A stretch of DNA of 64,000 nt, taken from contig NZ_CP042261.1 in the NCBI RefSeq assembly GCF_007855645.1, forward strand, positions 1,282,501 to 1,346,500, given 5' to 3'. The notes below the pieces were generated by a model, which was not told the DNA's origin, did not search any database, and saw only the letters and a list, made by a program, of their open reading frames with translations. The translations under genes and the position numbers were made by a program. Position 1 is the first letter of the stretch. Each line of letters opens with the position of its first letter. Origin of the DNA: Qingshengfaniella alkalisoli (GTDB taxonomy: Bacteria; Pseudomonadota; Alphaproteobacteria; Rhodobacterales; Rhodobacteraceae). This document shows, piece after piece, positions 25,879 through 34,941 of the stretch.

Positions 25879-27960
25879 ATGAAACCGGACTATGACGGGC
25901 CGATACTGGAAATCGACAACCTTTCGATTTCCTTCTTCACCCGAGAACGCGAAATCCCTGCCGTGATGGAATTTTCCTGCACCGTGCAGCCCGGCGAAGC
26001 CATGGGGCTGGTCGGTGAATCAGGGTGTGGGAAATCCACCGTTGCGCTTGGCGTCATGCAGGATCTGGGCGTCAACGGGCGCATCACGGGGGGCGCGATC
26101 CGGTTCAAGGGGCGCGATCTGGCCGCGCTATCGGCGGACGAATTGCGCGGTCTGCGCGGCAATGAAATCGCGATGATCTATCAGGAGCCGATGGCCTCGC
26201 TGAACCCGGCGATGAAGGTCGGGCGGCAGTTGATGGAAGTGCCGATGATCCATGATGGCGCGTCCAAGCGTGATGCACGCGCACTGGCCCGCCAGTTGAT
26301 CGAAGATGTCCGCCTGCCCGACCCCGACCGCATCCTAGACAGCTACCCCCACCAGTTGTCGGGCGGTCAGCAGCAGCGCATCGTTATTGCAATGGCGCTG
26401 ATGTCCAAGCCGGCGCTGCTGATCCTGGACGAACCGACCACCGCGCTCGATGTGACGGTCGAGGCGGGTATCGTCGATCTGGTCAAGGAACTGGGGCAGA
26501 AATACGGCACCTCGATGCTGTTCATCAGCCACAATCTGGGGCTGATCATGGAAACCTGCGACCGGCTTTGCGTGATGTATTCGGGTGAGGCAGTCGAAAC
26601 CGGTTCCGTGTCCGGCGTGTTCGACATGATGCGTCATCCCTATACGCAGGCGCTGTTTCGGTCGATCCCCCTGCCCGGCACGGACAAGAACGAACGCCCC
26701 CTTGTGGCCATCCCAGGGAATTTCCCGCTGCCGCATGAACGGCCCGAAGGGTGCAATTTCGGACCGCGCTGCGACTATTTTCGTGATGGTCTGTGCAACG
26801 CGCAGCCCGTGCCGATGTTTGACGTGGTTGGCAAAGACCGCCACAGTACCCGTTGCCTGCGCTTCAGCGAGATTGACTGGAACGCGCCGCCGGACGCGGC
26901 CACACAGACAGAAGCCTGCCAGATCGGCGAGGTGGTGTTGAAGGTCGAGAACCTGAAGAAATACTATGAAGTCTCAGGGAACGCGCTGTTCGGCACGGAC
27001 GCGGACAAGCTTGTCAAAGCCAACGAATCCCTGAGTTTCGAGGCGCGCGAAGGCGAAACACTCGCGATCGTTGGCGAATCCGGTTGCGGCAAGTCCACGC
27101 TGGCCAAGGTGCTGCTGGGACTTGAAACCGCCACCAGCGGGAAGATCAGGCTCTACAACCAGACCATCCACGACACACCCATCGAGAAGCGCAACACCGA
27201 CACGGTGTCCTCTGTCCAGATGGTGTTTCAGAATCCGTTCGATACACTGAACCCGTCGATGACGGTGGGGCGCCAGATTATCCGGGCGCTTGAGATCTTC
27301 GGGTATGCCGACAACAACAAGGACAGGCGCCACCGGATGCTGGAACTTCTGGATCTGGTAAAGCTCCCGCGCGCCTTCGCGGACCGAATGCCCCGACAGT
27401 TGTCTGGCGGGCAGAAACAGCGGGTGGGCATCGCGCGGGCGTTTGCGGGCGGCGCGAAGATCGTGGTTGCGGACGAACCGGTGTCCGCGCTCGATGTATC
27501 CGTGCAGGCGGCCGTGACCGATCTGTTGATGGATATCCAGCGTAAGGAAAAGACGACGCTTCTCTTCATCAGCCATGATCTGTCGATCGTGCGGTATCTC
27601 AGCGACCGGGTGATGGTGATGTATCTGGGGCATGTGGTGGAAATGGGCACGACCGAGCAGGTTTTTTCGCCACCTTACCACCCTTACACTGAAGCGCTGC
27701 TATCCGCAGTACCCATCGCCGACACCAGTGTCGAGAAGCAGCATATCGTGCTGGACGGCGACATTCCGTCCGCCGTCAATCCGCCGCCGGGATGCCCGTT
27801 CCAGACGCGCTGCCACTGGAAGCATCGCGTCGCGGACAACTTGTGCGAAACGCAAGTACCGCCCACCCGCGAACTTGCGCCGGGACATACCAGCAAATGC
27901 CACTTGCCGGATGATGTGATCGCGGAGATGGTGCCGATCATCAAAACCGCTGCCGAGTAG
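25879..27960 (+). CDS. Fused dual ABC ATPase (DppD-DppF type)
   Basis: One 693-residue polypeptide holds both ATPase halves of an oligopeptide-type importer. Half one has Walker A GESGCGKST, signature LSGGQQQR and Walker B LLILDEPTTALD; half two repeats GESGCGKST, LSGGQKQR and VVADEPVSALD. Each half ends in the oligopeptide-transporter C-terminal domain with the Cys pattern found in such ATPases (GCNFGPRCDYF and GCPFQTRCHWK), which in homologues can bind an Fe-S cluster. It powers the two permeases encoded upstream. Confidence 0.95.
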   Translation: MKPDYDGPILEIDNLSISFFTREREIPAVMEFSCTVQPGEAMGLVGESGCGKSTVALGVMQDLGVNGRITGGAIRFKGRDLAALSADELRGLRGNEIAMIYQEPMASLNPAMKVGRQLMEVPMIHDGASKRDARALARQLIEDVRLPDPDRILDSYPHQLSGGQQQRIVIAMALMSKPALLILDEPTTALDVTVEAGIVDLVKELGQKYGTSMLFISHNLGLIMETCDRLCVMYSGEAVETGSVSGVFDMMRHPYTQALFRSIPLPGTDKNERPLVAIPGNFPLPHERPEGCNFGPRCDYFRDGLCNAQPVPMFDVVGKDRHSTRCLRFSEIDWNAPPDAATQTEACQIGEVVLKVENLKKYYEVSGNALFGTDADKLVKANESLSFEAREGETLAIVGESGCGKSTLAKVLLGLETATSGKIRLYNQTIHDTPIEKRNTDTVSSVQMVFQNPFDTLNPSMTVGRQIIRALEIFGYADNNKDRRHRMLELLDLVKLPRAFADRMPRQLSGGQKQRVGIARAFAGGAKIVVADEPVSALDVSVQAAVTDLLMDIQRKEKTTLLFISHDLSIVRYLSDRVMVMYLGHVVEMGTTEQVFSPPYHPYTEALLSAVPIADTSVEKQHIVLDGDIPSAVNPPPGCPFQTRCHWKHRVADNLCETQVPPTRELAPGHTSKCHLPDDVIAEMVPIIKTAAE

Positions 27961-27964
27961 TCCG

Positions 27965-28306
27965 ATGTCCCGTTTCGCCCCGATGCCCGATCCGCCCTAC
28001 TACGCGGTGATCTTTGCCAACCAGCGTACCGACACGGATGATACGAGATACGGCGCGATGGCGGATTGGATGGTTGAACTGGCAACCGCTCGCCCCGGAT
28101 GCATCGGACTGGAATCAACGCGCGACGCGGAAGGGTTCGGGATCACCGTCAGTTATTGGACAAACGAGGCGGAAATCATCGCATGGAAGGCCGATGTGAC
28201 GCACCTTGCCGCGCAAAAGACGGGACGCGAAAAGTGGTATGAACACTACCGGCTTCGCGTCGCAAAAGTCGAGCGCAGCTATTCAGGCCCAGAGGGTCGC
28301 GACTAA
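27965..28306 (+). CDS. ABM-fold (antibiotic biosynthesis monooxygenase-like) protein
   Basis: A 113-residue protein of the dimeric alpha/beta-barrel ABM superfamily: PPYYAVIFANQRTD at the first strand, a long helix (YGAMADWMVELATARPGC), IGLESTRDAEGFGITVSYWT and the terminal EKWYEHYRLRVAKVERSYS. Some superfamily members are cofactor-free oxygenases or haem-degrading enzymes; no substrate is suggested here. It starts 4 bases after the ATPase stop, so it is translated with the transporter, and its end overlaps the convergent ABC-F gene by 4 bases. Confidence 0.8.
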   Translation: MSRFAPMPDPPYYAVIFANQRTDTDDTRYGAMADWMVELATARPGCIGLESTRDAEGFGITVSYWTNEAEIIAWKADVTHLAAQKTGREKWYEHYRLRVAKVERSYSGPEGRD

Positions 28307-30117
28307 CCCGCCGCTTTATCCTCGAGCACCAGCCATTCTTCTTCTGCGTCCGACAGGGCCGTCTGGCGTGCGACCAACGCATCCGTCGCCTTCTGGAACT
28401 TCACTGGTTCGCGTGTAAACAGTTCCGGATCGGCCAGCAATTCTTCGAGCTTGCCGATTTCGGCCTCCAGCCGTTCCATCACGGATGGCAATTCCTTGAG
28501 GCGGTGTGCCTCGGTGAAGCTGAGACCCGATTTCTTCGGCTTCGTCTTTTCCTTGGGTTCCGGCGCGGGTTTGGCAGAAGGCTTTCCCTTGACCTCCGGT
28601 TCCGCCGATTCTTTCCGCTGCGACTGGTAGTCGGACCAGCCGCCCGCATAGATCGTCGCGCGCCCGTCCCCTTCCATCGCGATCGTCGTGGTCGCGACAC
28701 GATCCAGAAAATCCCGGTCGTGGCTGACCAGAAGCACGGTTCCGTCATACTCGCCCAGAATATCCTGAAGCAGATCGAGCGTCTCGACATCCAGATCGTT
28801 GGTCGGCTCGTCCAGCACCAGCAGGTTGCTTTCCCGGGCCATGATACGCGCCAGCAAGAGCCGCGCCTTTTCGCCGCCCGACAGTGACCGGACCGGCGCG
28901 CGGGCCTGTGCTTCGTCGAACAGGAATTCCTTCAGATAACCCACCACATGCTTCGGCGTGCCGCGCACCATAACCTGATCGCTTTGGCCCGATACGCGCA
29001 TCGAAGGATCGCTGGTCAGGCTGTCCCAAAGCGTGGCGTTCGGATCAAGCTGCGTGCGGTTCTGATCGAAAACGGCCATTTCCAGATTGGTGCCCAGCGT
29101 CACATCGCCGGCATCCGGTTCAACCTCTCCGGTCAGGATTTTCAGCAGTGTGGATTTGCCCACTCCGTTGGGGCCGACGAACGCCACGCGATCGCCACGC
29201 ATAACCCGCAGCGTAAAATCCCTGACGATCTCCTTGCCTTCAAAGGATTTCGAGATGTTCACCGCCTCGATCACCCGCTTGCCCGATTTCGGGCCGGATG
29301 TCAGCGCCATTTCGGCCGCGCCCTGTCGTCGAATCATCGAGGCGCGTTCCGACCTCAGATCCTGAAGTGCGCGCACTCGTCCCATGTTCCGTTTACGACG
29401 GGCGCTGATTCCCTCAACCGCCCAGCGGGCTTCGGCCTTGATCTTGCGATCCATCTTGTGGCGGGCGTCGTCTTCTTCGGCCCAGATCTTGTCGCGCCAT
29501 TCCTCGAAACCGGCAAAGCCCTGTTCCTGCCGGCGCACCTGCCCCCGGTCGATCCAAAGCGTCGCGCGTGTCAGCGCGGCCAGAAATGCACGGTCGTGGG
29601 AAATGACCACGAAGCCTGAACGCGTGCCGGCAAGCTGGTCTTCCAGCCAGCGGATCGCCTCGATATCCAGGTGGTTCGTCGGCTCGTCCAGAAGCATCAG
29701 TTCGGGATCTTCGGCCAACAGCTTGGCCAGCGCGGCGCGGCGGCGTTCACCCCCCGACGCTGTTTCAACGGGCGTGGCAGGATCGAATTTCAGACCTTCG
29801 GCCACCATGTCCACACGGTAAGATTCGGACGGCTCCAGTTCGCTTGCGGCGAAATCGCCCAAGGTCGTAAAACCCGACAGGTCCGGATCTTGTTGCATGT
29901 AGCCGACGGTCGTCGCGGGCGCGAGCACGCGGTCGCCTTTGTCAGCTTGAACAAGGCCTGCCATCACCTTGAGAAGTGTGGACTTTCCTGATCCGTTTCG
30001 TCCGACCAAGGCGACACGGTCGCCCGGTTGAACAATCAGGCTGAGATCGGAAAAGACAGGATCGCCGCCGAAGGTCAGCGAGATGTCATTGAGCTGTAGC
30101 AAAGGGGTTCTGGCCAT
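28303..30117 (-). CDS. ABC-F family ATPase (Uup-like)
   Basis: The 604-residue protein has two soluble ABC domains and no membrane segments: GRNGSGKST / ASGGERRR / LLDEPTNHLD, then GPNGVGKST / LSGGEKAR / VLDEPTNDLD. Between them is the ABC-F linker, and after the second domain is a charged C-terminal extension that ends in a coiled coil (about residues 525-600), the feature of Uup rather than EttA. ABC-F proteins act on ribosomes or, for Uup, on stalled ribosomes and DNA branch stability. Monocistronic by position. Confidence 0.9.
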   Translation of the reverse strand: MARTPLLQLNDISLTFGGDPVFSDLSLIVQPGDRVALVGRNGSGKSTLLKVMAGLVQADKGDRVLAPATTVGYMQQDPDLSGFTTLGDFAASELEPSESYRVDMVAEGLKFDPATPVETASGGERRRAALAKLLAEDPELMLLDEPTNHLDIEAIRWLEDQLAGTRSGFVVISHDRAFLAALTRATLWIDRGQVRRQEQGFAGFEEWRDKIWAEEDDARHKMDRKIKAEARWAVEGISARRKRNMGRVRALQDLRSERASMIRRQGAAEMALTSGPKSGKRVIEAVNISKSFEGKEIVRDFTLRVMRGDRVAFVGPNGVGKSTLLKILTGEVEPDAGDVTLGTNLEMAVFDQNRTQLDPNATLWDSLTSDPSMRVSGQSDQVMVRGTPKHVVGYLKEFLFDEAQARAPVRSLSGGEKARLLLARIMARESNLLVLDEPTNDLDVETLDLLQDILGEYDGTVLLVSHDRDFLDRVATTTIAMEGDGRATIYAGGWSDYQSQRKESAEPEVKGKPSAKPAPEPKEKTKPKKSGLSFTEAHRLKELPSVMERLEAEIGKLEELLADPELFTREPVKFQKATDALVARQTALSDAEEEWLVLEDKAAG

Positions 30118-30168
30118 GGCAGCGAGCTAGACCCCGCTACCACCGCCGTCAAGATCACCCGTGCGATG

Positions 30169-30636
30169 CTATTCGAGGAATTCGCCGGCCTGCGGCGATC
30201 CGAGGTTGCCGAAGATCTGGCGCAACAGCCCGACATCAGGCACCGACTGGTCGGTCACGCGCCGCGAAAGCGTCACGACACGCCCGTCTTCAAGCCCGTA
30301 GCGTTCGATATTGCGCACCGTGCCACCACCGGAAAAGCTGATCGCCACAATCTGGCGTTCGATCTCTTCGGGTTTGAACAACCCGCGCGTTTCACGGCGC
30401 GAAGACACATAGTACCATGTGTCACCGCGCTGAAATCCTTCGTTCAGCGGCGCGCCAACCAAATCAGTGACAGAATCGCGAGTGTCGCGGCCGACTTGAA
30501 TTTGGGCCAGATCATAGTCAGGTGGTGTATAACCATGATTACGCTTGATCGGCGCGCAGGCCGTCACAGCCACACAGAGCCCCGCAATAAACGTGCCACG
30601 CATAACCGCGCCAAACTCGAAAAGGTCTTTCTTCAT
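30169..30636 (-). CDS. bamE: BamE/OmlA-like outer-membrane lipoprotein
   Basis: A 155-residue lipoprotein with lipobox AVTAC (Cys27 if the first ATG is used) and the SmpA/OmlA core: DYDLAQIQVGRDTRDSVTDLVGAP, GDTWYYVSSRRETRGLF and the ERQIVAISFSGGGTVRNIERYGLEDG strands. BamE stabilises the BamA-BamD complex in the outer membrane. Two starts are possible; an ATG at 30603 would leave a short signal MRGTFIAGLCVAVTAC, which is actually the more typical lipoprotein leader. The function agrees with the presence of bamA in the same window. Confidence 0.88.
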   Translation of the reverse strand: MKKDLFEFGAVMRGTFIAGLCVAVTACAPIKRNHGYTPPDYDLAQIQVGRDTRDSVTDLVGAPLNEGFQRGDTWYYVSSRRETRGLFKPEEIERQIVAISFSGGGTVRNIERYGLEDGRVVTLSRRVTDQSVPDVGLLRQIFGNLGSPQAGEFLE

Positions 30637-30746
30637 TCGGACTTGCCCGCCGCTTTATCTTCTGTCACCGCCTTACCGAAGCAACGGCACCGTATCAAGG
30701 ACGGAACCCTGACGATGAATTCATCAAATGGCAAGGACACAAAGAA

Positions 30747-31286
30747 ATGTCCCAACGCACCTATCTGATCCGCCCCGGCGAGCTACGCAGCCAGTCGCGC
30801 AGCTTCGCCTTCCGCCCTGAATCGGCAGAATTGGAACAGATCGCACAAGATCTGGACATCCTCGGGCTACGCAAGCTGTCTTTCGAAGGCGCACTGACCC
30901 CGGCAGGCAAGGAGGGCTGGGATCTGAACGCGACACTTGGCGCAACCGTCACGCAAGCCTGTGTCGTCACGCTGAAGCCGGTCACGACGCGTATCGATAC
31001 GACCGTCGAACGCCGCTACCGCAGCAGCCTGCCCGACGACGAGGCCATCGGCGAAGTCGAGATGCCCGACGATGAAACGCTGGAGCCCCTTTCGGAAACC
31101 ATCGACCTCGGTCAGGTCATTCGCGAGTCGCTGGCGCTGGAGTTGCCGCCATTTCCGCGTGCCGATAGCGCAAGTTTTGGCCAAGCCGTCTTTACGGAGC
31201 CGGGCAAAACCCCTATGTCCGACGAAGACACCAAACCCTTTGCGGGGCTGGCAGGATTGAAGGAAAGGTTCAAGGACCAGCAATAG
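30747..31286 (+). CDS. DUF177 (YceD-family) protein
   Basis: The 179-residue protein is the DUF177/YceD relative that nearly always precedes rpmF; in bacteria it affects 23S rRNA accumulation. Visible family signs are the central GAVTQACVVTLKPV-like Cys-containing strand (ATVTQACVVTLKPVTTRID), an acidic stretch and the C-terminal region with PFAGLAGLKERFKDQ. There is one Cys rather than the usual pair in the central segment. It is separated from rpmF by 177 bp. Confidence 0.85.
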   Translation: MSQRTYLIRPGELRSQSRSFAFRPESAELEQIAQDLDILGLRKLSFEGALTPAGKEGWDLNATLGATVTQACVVTLKPVTTRIDTTVERRYRSSLPDDEAIGEVEMPDDETLEPLSETIDLGQVIRESLALELPPFPRADSASFGQAVFTEPGKTPMSDEDTKPFAGLAGLKERFKDQQ

Positions 31287-31463
31287 CTGACATGACCCTG
31301 CGGAATATACTTCGCGGGATCAAGAAAGCCCTTGCACCGGGCCGGAAAAACAGTATGTATCCGGCTTCATTTACACATCGGGATTTGTGACCCGCCGAAT
31401 GGGCGTGGCGCGGTCCTGCGACGAGAACGGGCCATGCGCCCTAGTTAATACCGAGGTTGAGAC

Positions 31464-31670
31464 ATGGCTGTCCCCCAGAATAAAGTCACACGGTCCCGCC
31501 GCAACATGCGCCGTGCGCATGACGCTCTGGTCGCCGGGAACCCTGCTGAGTGCCCGAACTGCGGCGAACTGAAGCGTCCGCACCACGTTTGCGCCGCCTG
31601 CGGCCACTACGACGACCGTGAAGTCGTTGCCCAGGCAGACGAGATCGACCTGGACGAAGACGCAGCCTGA
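31464..31670 (+). CDS. rpmF: 50S ribosomal protein L32
   Basis: The 68-residue product is a full-length L32 of the alphaproteobacterial type: [20 protein letters not shown], then [20 protein letters not shown] with the two CxxC pairs that form the zinc ribbon, and an acidic tail. It is followed 23 bases later by plsX, the common rpmF-plsX-fabH order linking ribosome and membrane-lipid synthesis. GAGG is a few bases before the ATG. Confidence 0.97.
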   Translation: MAVPQNKVTRSRRNMRRAHDALVAGNPAECPNCGELKRPHHVCAACGHYDDREVVAQADEIDLDEDAA

Positions 31671-31693
31671 ACGGCGCAGGGGCGCAATCGGGT

Positions 31694-32806
31694 ATGACAC
31701 AGAACGTCGCCGAGCCACGCCCCGGCCCTACAGCTGGTAAGCCCGTCACCATTGCAATAGATGCGATGGGTGGCGACAAAGGCCCCGTGCCCGTGATTGC
31801 GGGCATGGCAAGATCTGCTGCGAAGAACCCGGATCTGCGGTTCATCGTCTTTGGCGACAAGTCCCGTCTCGAATCCCTGATCAGCAAACGCAAACCCCTG
31901 TCCGGGCGCGTCGATGTACGCCATGCCGAAGGCGTGGTCACGATGGATGCCAAGCCCAGCCAGGTGATGCGCAACGGCAAGAACACCTCGATGTGGGCTG
32001 CCGTCGATGCCGTCCGCGACCGTGAGGCGGCGGTCTGCGTCTCTTGCGGCAATACCGGCGCCCTGATGGCCGTGTCCATGTTGCGCCTGCGCAAGACCGA
32101 AGGTGTAAACCGTCCAGCCATCGCCTGCCTGTGGCCGTCGCGCAATCCGAATGGCTTCAATGTCATGCTGGATGTAGGCGCAGACATCCGCGCTGATGCC
32201 GAGGATCTTCTGCAATACGCGTTGATGGGAACATCCTACGCCCGCGTCGGCCTCGGGCTTGAACGCCCAAGGATCGGTCTACTGAATGTTGGCACCGAGG
32301 AACACAAGGGCAGAGCCGAGCTGAAGCAGGCCTACGACCTGATCGACGCCGCCGCCGATACGGCACGATTCGATTTCGTCGGCTATGTCGAAGGAGGCGA
32401 TATCCCGTCGTCTCGGGTTGATGTTGTCGTAACCGATGGCTTCACTGGCAATATCGCGCTCAAGACAGGGGAAGGCACCGCCAAGCTGATTAGCGAGGCC
32501 TTGCGCGAGGCGTTCAGACATTCCGTCCTGTCGCGTATCGCCGCTGTCCTGGCGCTGCCATCCATGCGTCGTTTGAGCAAGCGGATCGACCCGCGCCGGG
32601 TGAATGGCGGTGTGTTTCTCGGCCTGAACGGCACGGTCGTGAAATCCCACGGCTCCGCCGATGCGACAGGTGTTTCCGCTGCGATCAAGCTGGCCTATCA
32701 ACTTGGCGCCGCGGGCTTTCATGAACGGGTCAAGGCGCGGGTTGCGTCCATGTCCCACCCGATGCAGGATCAGGGTCTGATCGGGCAGAACAACGGTTTC
32801 CAATAA
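31694..32806 (+). CDS. plsX: Phosphate acyltransferase PlsX
   Basis: PlsX makes acyl-phosphate from acyl-ACP for PlsY, starting phospholipid synthesis. The 370-residue protein has the signature VTIAIDAMGGDKGP near the N-terminus (after a 16-residue extension), SMWAAVDAVRDREAAVCVSCGNTGALMA-type core (CGNTGALMA), and the ALRLGLERPRIGLLNVGTEEHKG-like block and DGFTGNIALKTGEG. Its stop shares bases with the fabH start (TAATG), so the two are translationally coupled. Confidence 0.96.
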   Translation: MTQNVAEPRPGPTAGKPVTIAIDAMGGDKGPVPVIAGMARSAAKNPDLRFIVFGDKSRLESLISKRKPLSGRVDVRHAEGVVTMDAKPSQVMRNGKNTSMWAAVDAVRDREAAVCVSCGNTGALMAVSMLRLRKTEGVNRPAIACLWPSRNPNGFNVMLDVGADIRADAEDLLQYALMGTSYARVGLGLERPRIGLLNVGTEEHKGRAELKQAYDLIDAAADTARFDFVGYVEGGDIPSSRVDVVVTDGFTGNIALKTGEGTAKLISEALREAFRHSVLSRIAAVLALPSMRRLSKRIDPRRVNGGVFLGLNGTVVKSHGSADATGVSAAIKLAYQLGAAGFHERVKARVASMSHPMQDQGLIGQNNGFQ

Positions 32807-33777
32807 TGACAACACGCGCTGTCGTCCGGGGGGTCGGACATTACCTTCCGGAACGTATCGTTCCCAACGAAGAATTCACCAAAACACTGGACACCAGTGA
32901 TGAATGGATTCGGTCGCGTTCCGGAATCGAGCGGCGCCACTTTGCCGCTGAAGGCGAAACAACATCCGATCTGGCGACGCGTGCAGCCCGCCTGGCATTG
33001 GACGATGCGGGCATGACCCCCGACGATATCGACGCGATCATCGTTGCCACTTCGACACCGGATCTAACCTTTCCCTCTGCGGCAACGATGGTGCAAAGCG
33101 CGCTCGGCATGACCAGTGGTTTTGCCTTTGATGTGCAGGCCGTATGCGCGGGCTTCGTATTTGCCTTGGCCAACGCCAACGCATTGATCGTTTCGGGGCA
33201 GGCAAAGCGAATCCTCGTGATCGGGGCCGAAACCTTCAGCCGGATCATGGACTGGACGGATCGGTCGACCTGCGTGCTGTTCGGCGATGGCGCGGGAGCG
33301 CTTATACTGGAATCCGAAGACGCCGAAGGCAGCGCTGCCGATCGTGGTATCCTGGCGTCCGACCTGAATTCCGACGGTCGTTTCCGCGATCTCCTGTATG
33401 TAGATGGCGGTGTATCGACCGGCACGACCGGGCATCTGCGCATGGAAGGCAAGGAAGTCTTCCGCCATGCTGTCGAAAAGCTGGCCAAGACGGCGCATTC
33501 GGCACTGGATAAGGCCGGGCTGACAGGCGAGGACGTGGACTGGATCGTTCCCCATCAGGCCAATCTGCGGATTATCAAGGCCACCGCGCAGAAGATGAAT
33601 GTTCCCATGGATCGCGTTGTCGTGACGGTTCAGGACCATGGCAACACTTCTGCCGCATCCATCCCGTTGGCGCTGTCCGTGGGGCGTTCACGTGGGCAAA
33701 TCAAACCGGATGATGTCGTCGTGATCGAGGCCATCGGCGGCGGTTTGGCGTGGGGTGCGCTGGTTCTGCGCTGGTAG
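32806..33777 (+). CDS. fabH: 3-oxoacyl-ACP synthase III
   Basis: FabH starts fatty-acid chains by condensing acyl-CoA with malonyl-ACP. The 323-residue thiolase-fold protein has the catalytic triad in order: Cys in VQAVCAGF, His in IVPHQANLRI and Asn in HGNTSAAS, plus the TDEWIRSRSGIERRH N-terminal signature (here SDEWIRSRSGIERRH). Coupled to plsX. Length is standard. Confidence 0.97.
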   Translation: MTTRAVVRGVGHYLPERIVPNEEFTKTLDTSDEWIRSRSGIERRHFAAEGETTSDLATRAARLALDDAGMTPDDIDAIIVATSTPDLTFPSAATMVQSALGMTSGFAFDVQAVCAGFVFALANANALIVSGQAKRILVIGAETFSRIMDWTDRSTCVLFGDGAGALILESEDAEGSAADRGILASDLNSDGRFRDLLYVDGGVSTGTTGHLRMEGKEVFRHAVEKLAKTAHSALDKAGLTGEDVDWIVPHQANLRIIKATAQKMNVPMDRVVVTVQDHGNTSAASIPLALSVGRSRGQIKPDDVVVIEAIGGGLAWGALVLRW

Positions 33778-33816
33778 GCGAGATCGCCCCTCGCAAGTGC
33801 TTGATCGCATTGGTGA

Positions 33817-33846
33817 TTGACTTGCCTTTCGGCTTTTCACTATGTT
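33817..33846 (+). promoter_or_regulatory. Probable sigma-70 promoter for ihfA
   Basis: TTGACT and TATGTT are separated by 18 bases, with the last box 24 bases before the ihfA ATG. The boxes match the -35 well and the -10 moderately; the transcript would have a leader of about 18 bases. Confidence 0.5.
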
Positions 33847-33870
33847 GTTCCAAGTTTTGGAGGGGTAGTC

Positions 33871-34170
33871 ATGGGCAAGACACTGACCCGCATGGATCTC
33901 AGTGAAGCGGTATTTCGTGAAGTCGGACTTTCCAGAAACGAGTCGGCAGATCTTGTCGAGTCGGTGCTGGAACATATCAGTGACGCGCTCGTTTCGGGCG
34001 AGTCGGTAAAAATTTCGTCTTTCGGAACGTTCAACATTCGCGACAAGGCGGAACGGGTCGGTCGCAACCCCAAGACCGGCGAAGAGGTTCCGATCCTTCC
34101 CCGACGCGTGCTGACCTTCCGGCCCTCCCACCTGATGAAAGACAGGGTCGCGCAAGGCAACAAGCGCTAG
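33871..34170 (+). CDS. ihfA: Integration host factor, alpha subunit
   Basis: A 99-residue HU-fold protein that, with IhfB, bends DNA at specific sites in replication, transcription and site-specific recombination. It has [20 protein letters not shown], the [20 protein letters not shown] segment and the beta-arm [16 protein letters not shown] with the Pro that wedges into DNA. GGAGGGG precedes the ATG. It may be co-transcribed with the following MerR gene 15 bases later, the usual pair in this order. Confidence 0.95.
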   Translation: MGKTLTRMDLSEAVFREVGLSRNESADLVESVLEHISDALVSGESVKISSFGTFNIRDKAERVGRNPKTGEEVPILPRRVLTFRPSHLMKDRVAQGNKR

Positions 34171-34184
34171 ACCCGCGCAGATGA

Positions 34185-34727
34185 ATGAATAAATCCCGGA
34201 ACGCGTTCAGAACGATTAGCGAAGTGGCCGAGTGGCTCGGCACTCCGACGCATGTGATCCGCTTCTGGGAAAGTCGCTTTCCGCAGATCAGCCCGGTAAA
34301 AGGATCAGGGGGCCGACGTTACTTCCGACCCGAAGACATGCGCCTTCTGGGCGGGATCAAGCATTTGCTGCATGGTGAAGGCCACACGATCAAGGCCGTA
34401 CAACGCAGGCTGGCCTCCGAGGGTGTTCAGGCGATTTCCGCTTACAGCCACCCGTTGAACCAGGCGGCTCCGCCGTGCAAACGCGATACACCCAAGGACA
34501 CGCAAGCGCCTTCAGAAACGGAAACCATCACAGAATCGCCCGCGCAAGCCACCCTGCCCGGTCTGGATCACATTCCGCAAGATCCAGACGATCAGGCTCA
34601 CATCAACCCGGTTCTGCCGTTCAGCGCTGAGCTCCGCGGAACAGACCCTGGCACCGCGACGAACGCGACCGCGATACGCGACGCCTACGCCCGACTGCAA
34701 AAACTCCGCGACCGCCTGAAAGACTGA
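34185..34727 (+). CDS. MerR-family transcriptional regulator
   Basis: The 180-residue protein has an N-terminal MerR winged helix: [20 protein letters not shown] helix-turn-helix, then the wing with [19 protein letters not shown] and the second helix pair ([21 protein letters not shown]). The remaining 100 residues are Pro/Thr-rich and low in structure, ending in a short helix ([14 protein letters not shown]). No Cys or known ligand site is present, so the effector is unknown. It follows ihfA as in many alphaproteobacteria. Confidence 0.88.
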   Translation: MNKSRNAFRTISEVAEWLGTPTHVIRFWESRFPQISPVKGSGGRRYFRPEDMRLLGGIKHLLHGEGHTIKAVQRRLASEGVQAISAYSHPLNQAAPPCKRDTPKDTQAPSETETITESPAQATLPGLDHIPQDPDDQAHINPVLPFSAELRGTDPGTATNATAIRDAYARLQKLRDRLKD

Positions 34728-34794
34728 TGCACAGAATAATTTCTGACGTTTCCGACTTGCTCTTGGGCAGAAAAATGATAGACATCGCCGCTGT

Positions 34795-34871
34795 CGGGCT
34801 ATGGCGCAGCTTGGTAGCGCGTCCGTCTGGGGGACGGAAGGTCGTGAGTTCGAATCTCGCTAGCCCGACCA
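34795..34871 (+). tRNA. tRNA-Pro (anticodon GGG)
   Basis: A complete 77-base cloverleaf with CCA encoded: acceptor CGGGCTA/TAGCCCG, anticodon stem TCCGT/ACGGA with loop CTGGGGG giving anticodon GGG, T arm with GTTCGAATC and discriminator A. It is followed by a strong terminator, and no integrated element is seen next to it. Confidence 0.96.
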
Positions 34872-34880
34872 TTACAAAAC

Positions 34881-34914
34881 AGCCCGCACCCTTTCATGGG
34901 CGGCGGGCTTTTTG
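34881..34914 (+). terminator. Rho-independent terminator of tRNA-Pro
   Basis: AGCCCGC pairs with GCGGGCT across a 15-base loop that can pair further (CCC/GGG), followed by five T. It begins 10 bases after the tRNA CCA end. Confidence 0.85.
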
Positions 34915-34941
34915 TTAGGCGATGCGGAAACCGGAGGCCCC

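Noticed and set aside
31291-31389. A 32-codon frame before rpmF that could be a leader peptide
   Set aside because: No regulatory codon run or attenuator hairpin is associated with it.
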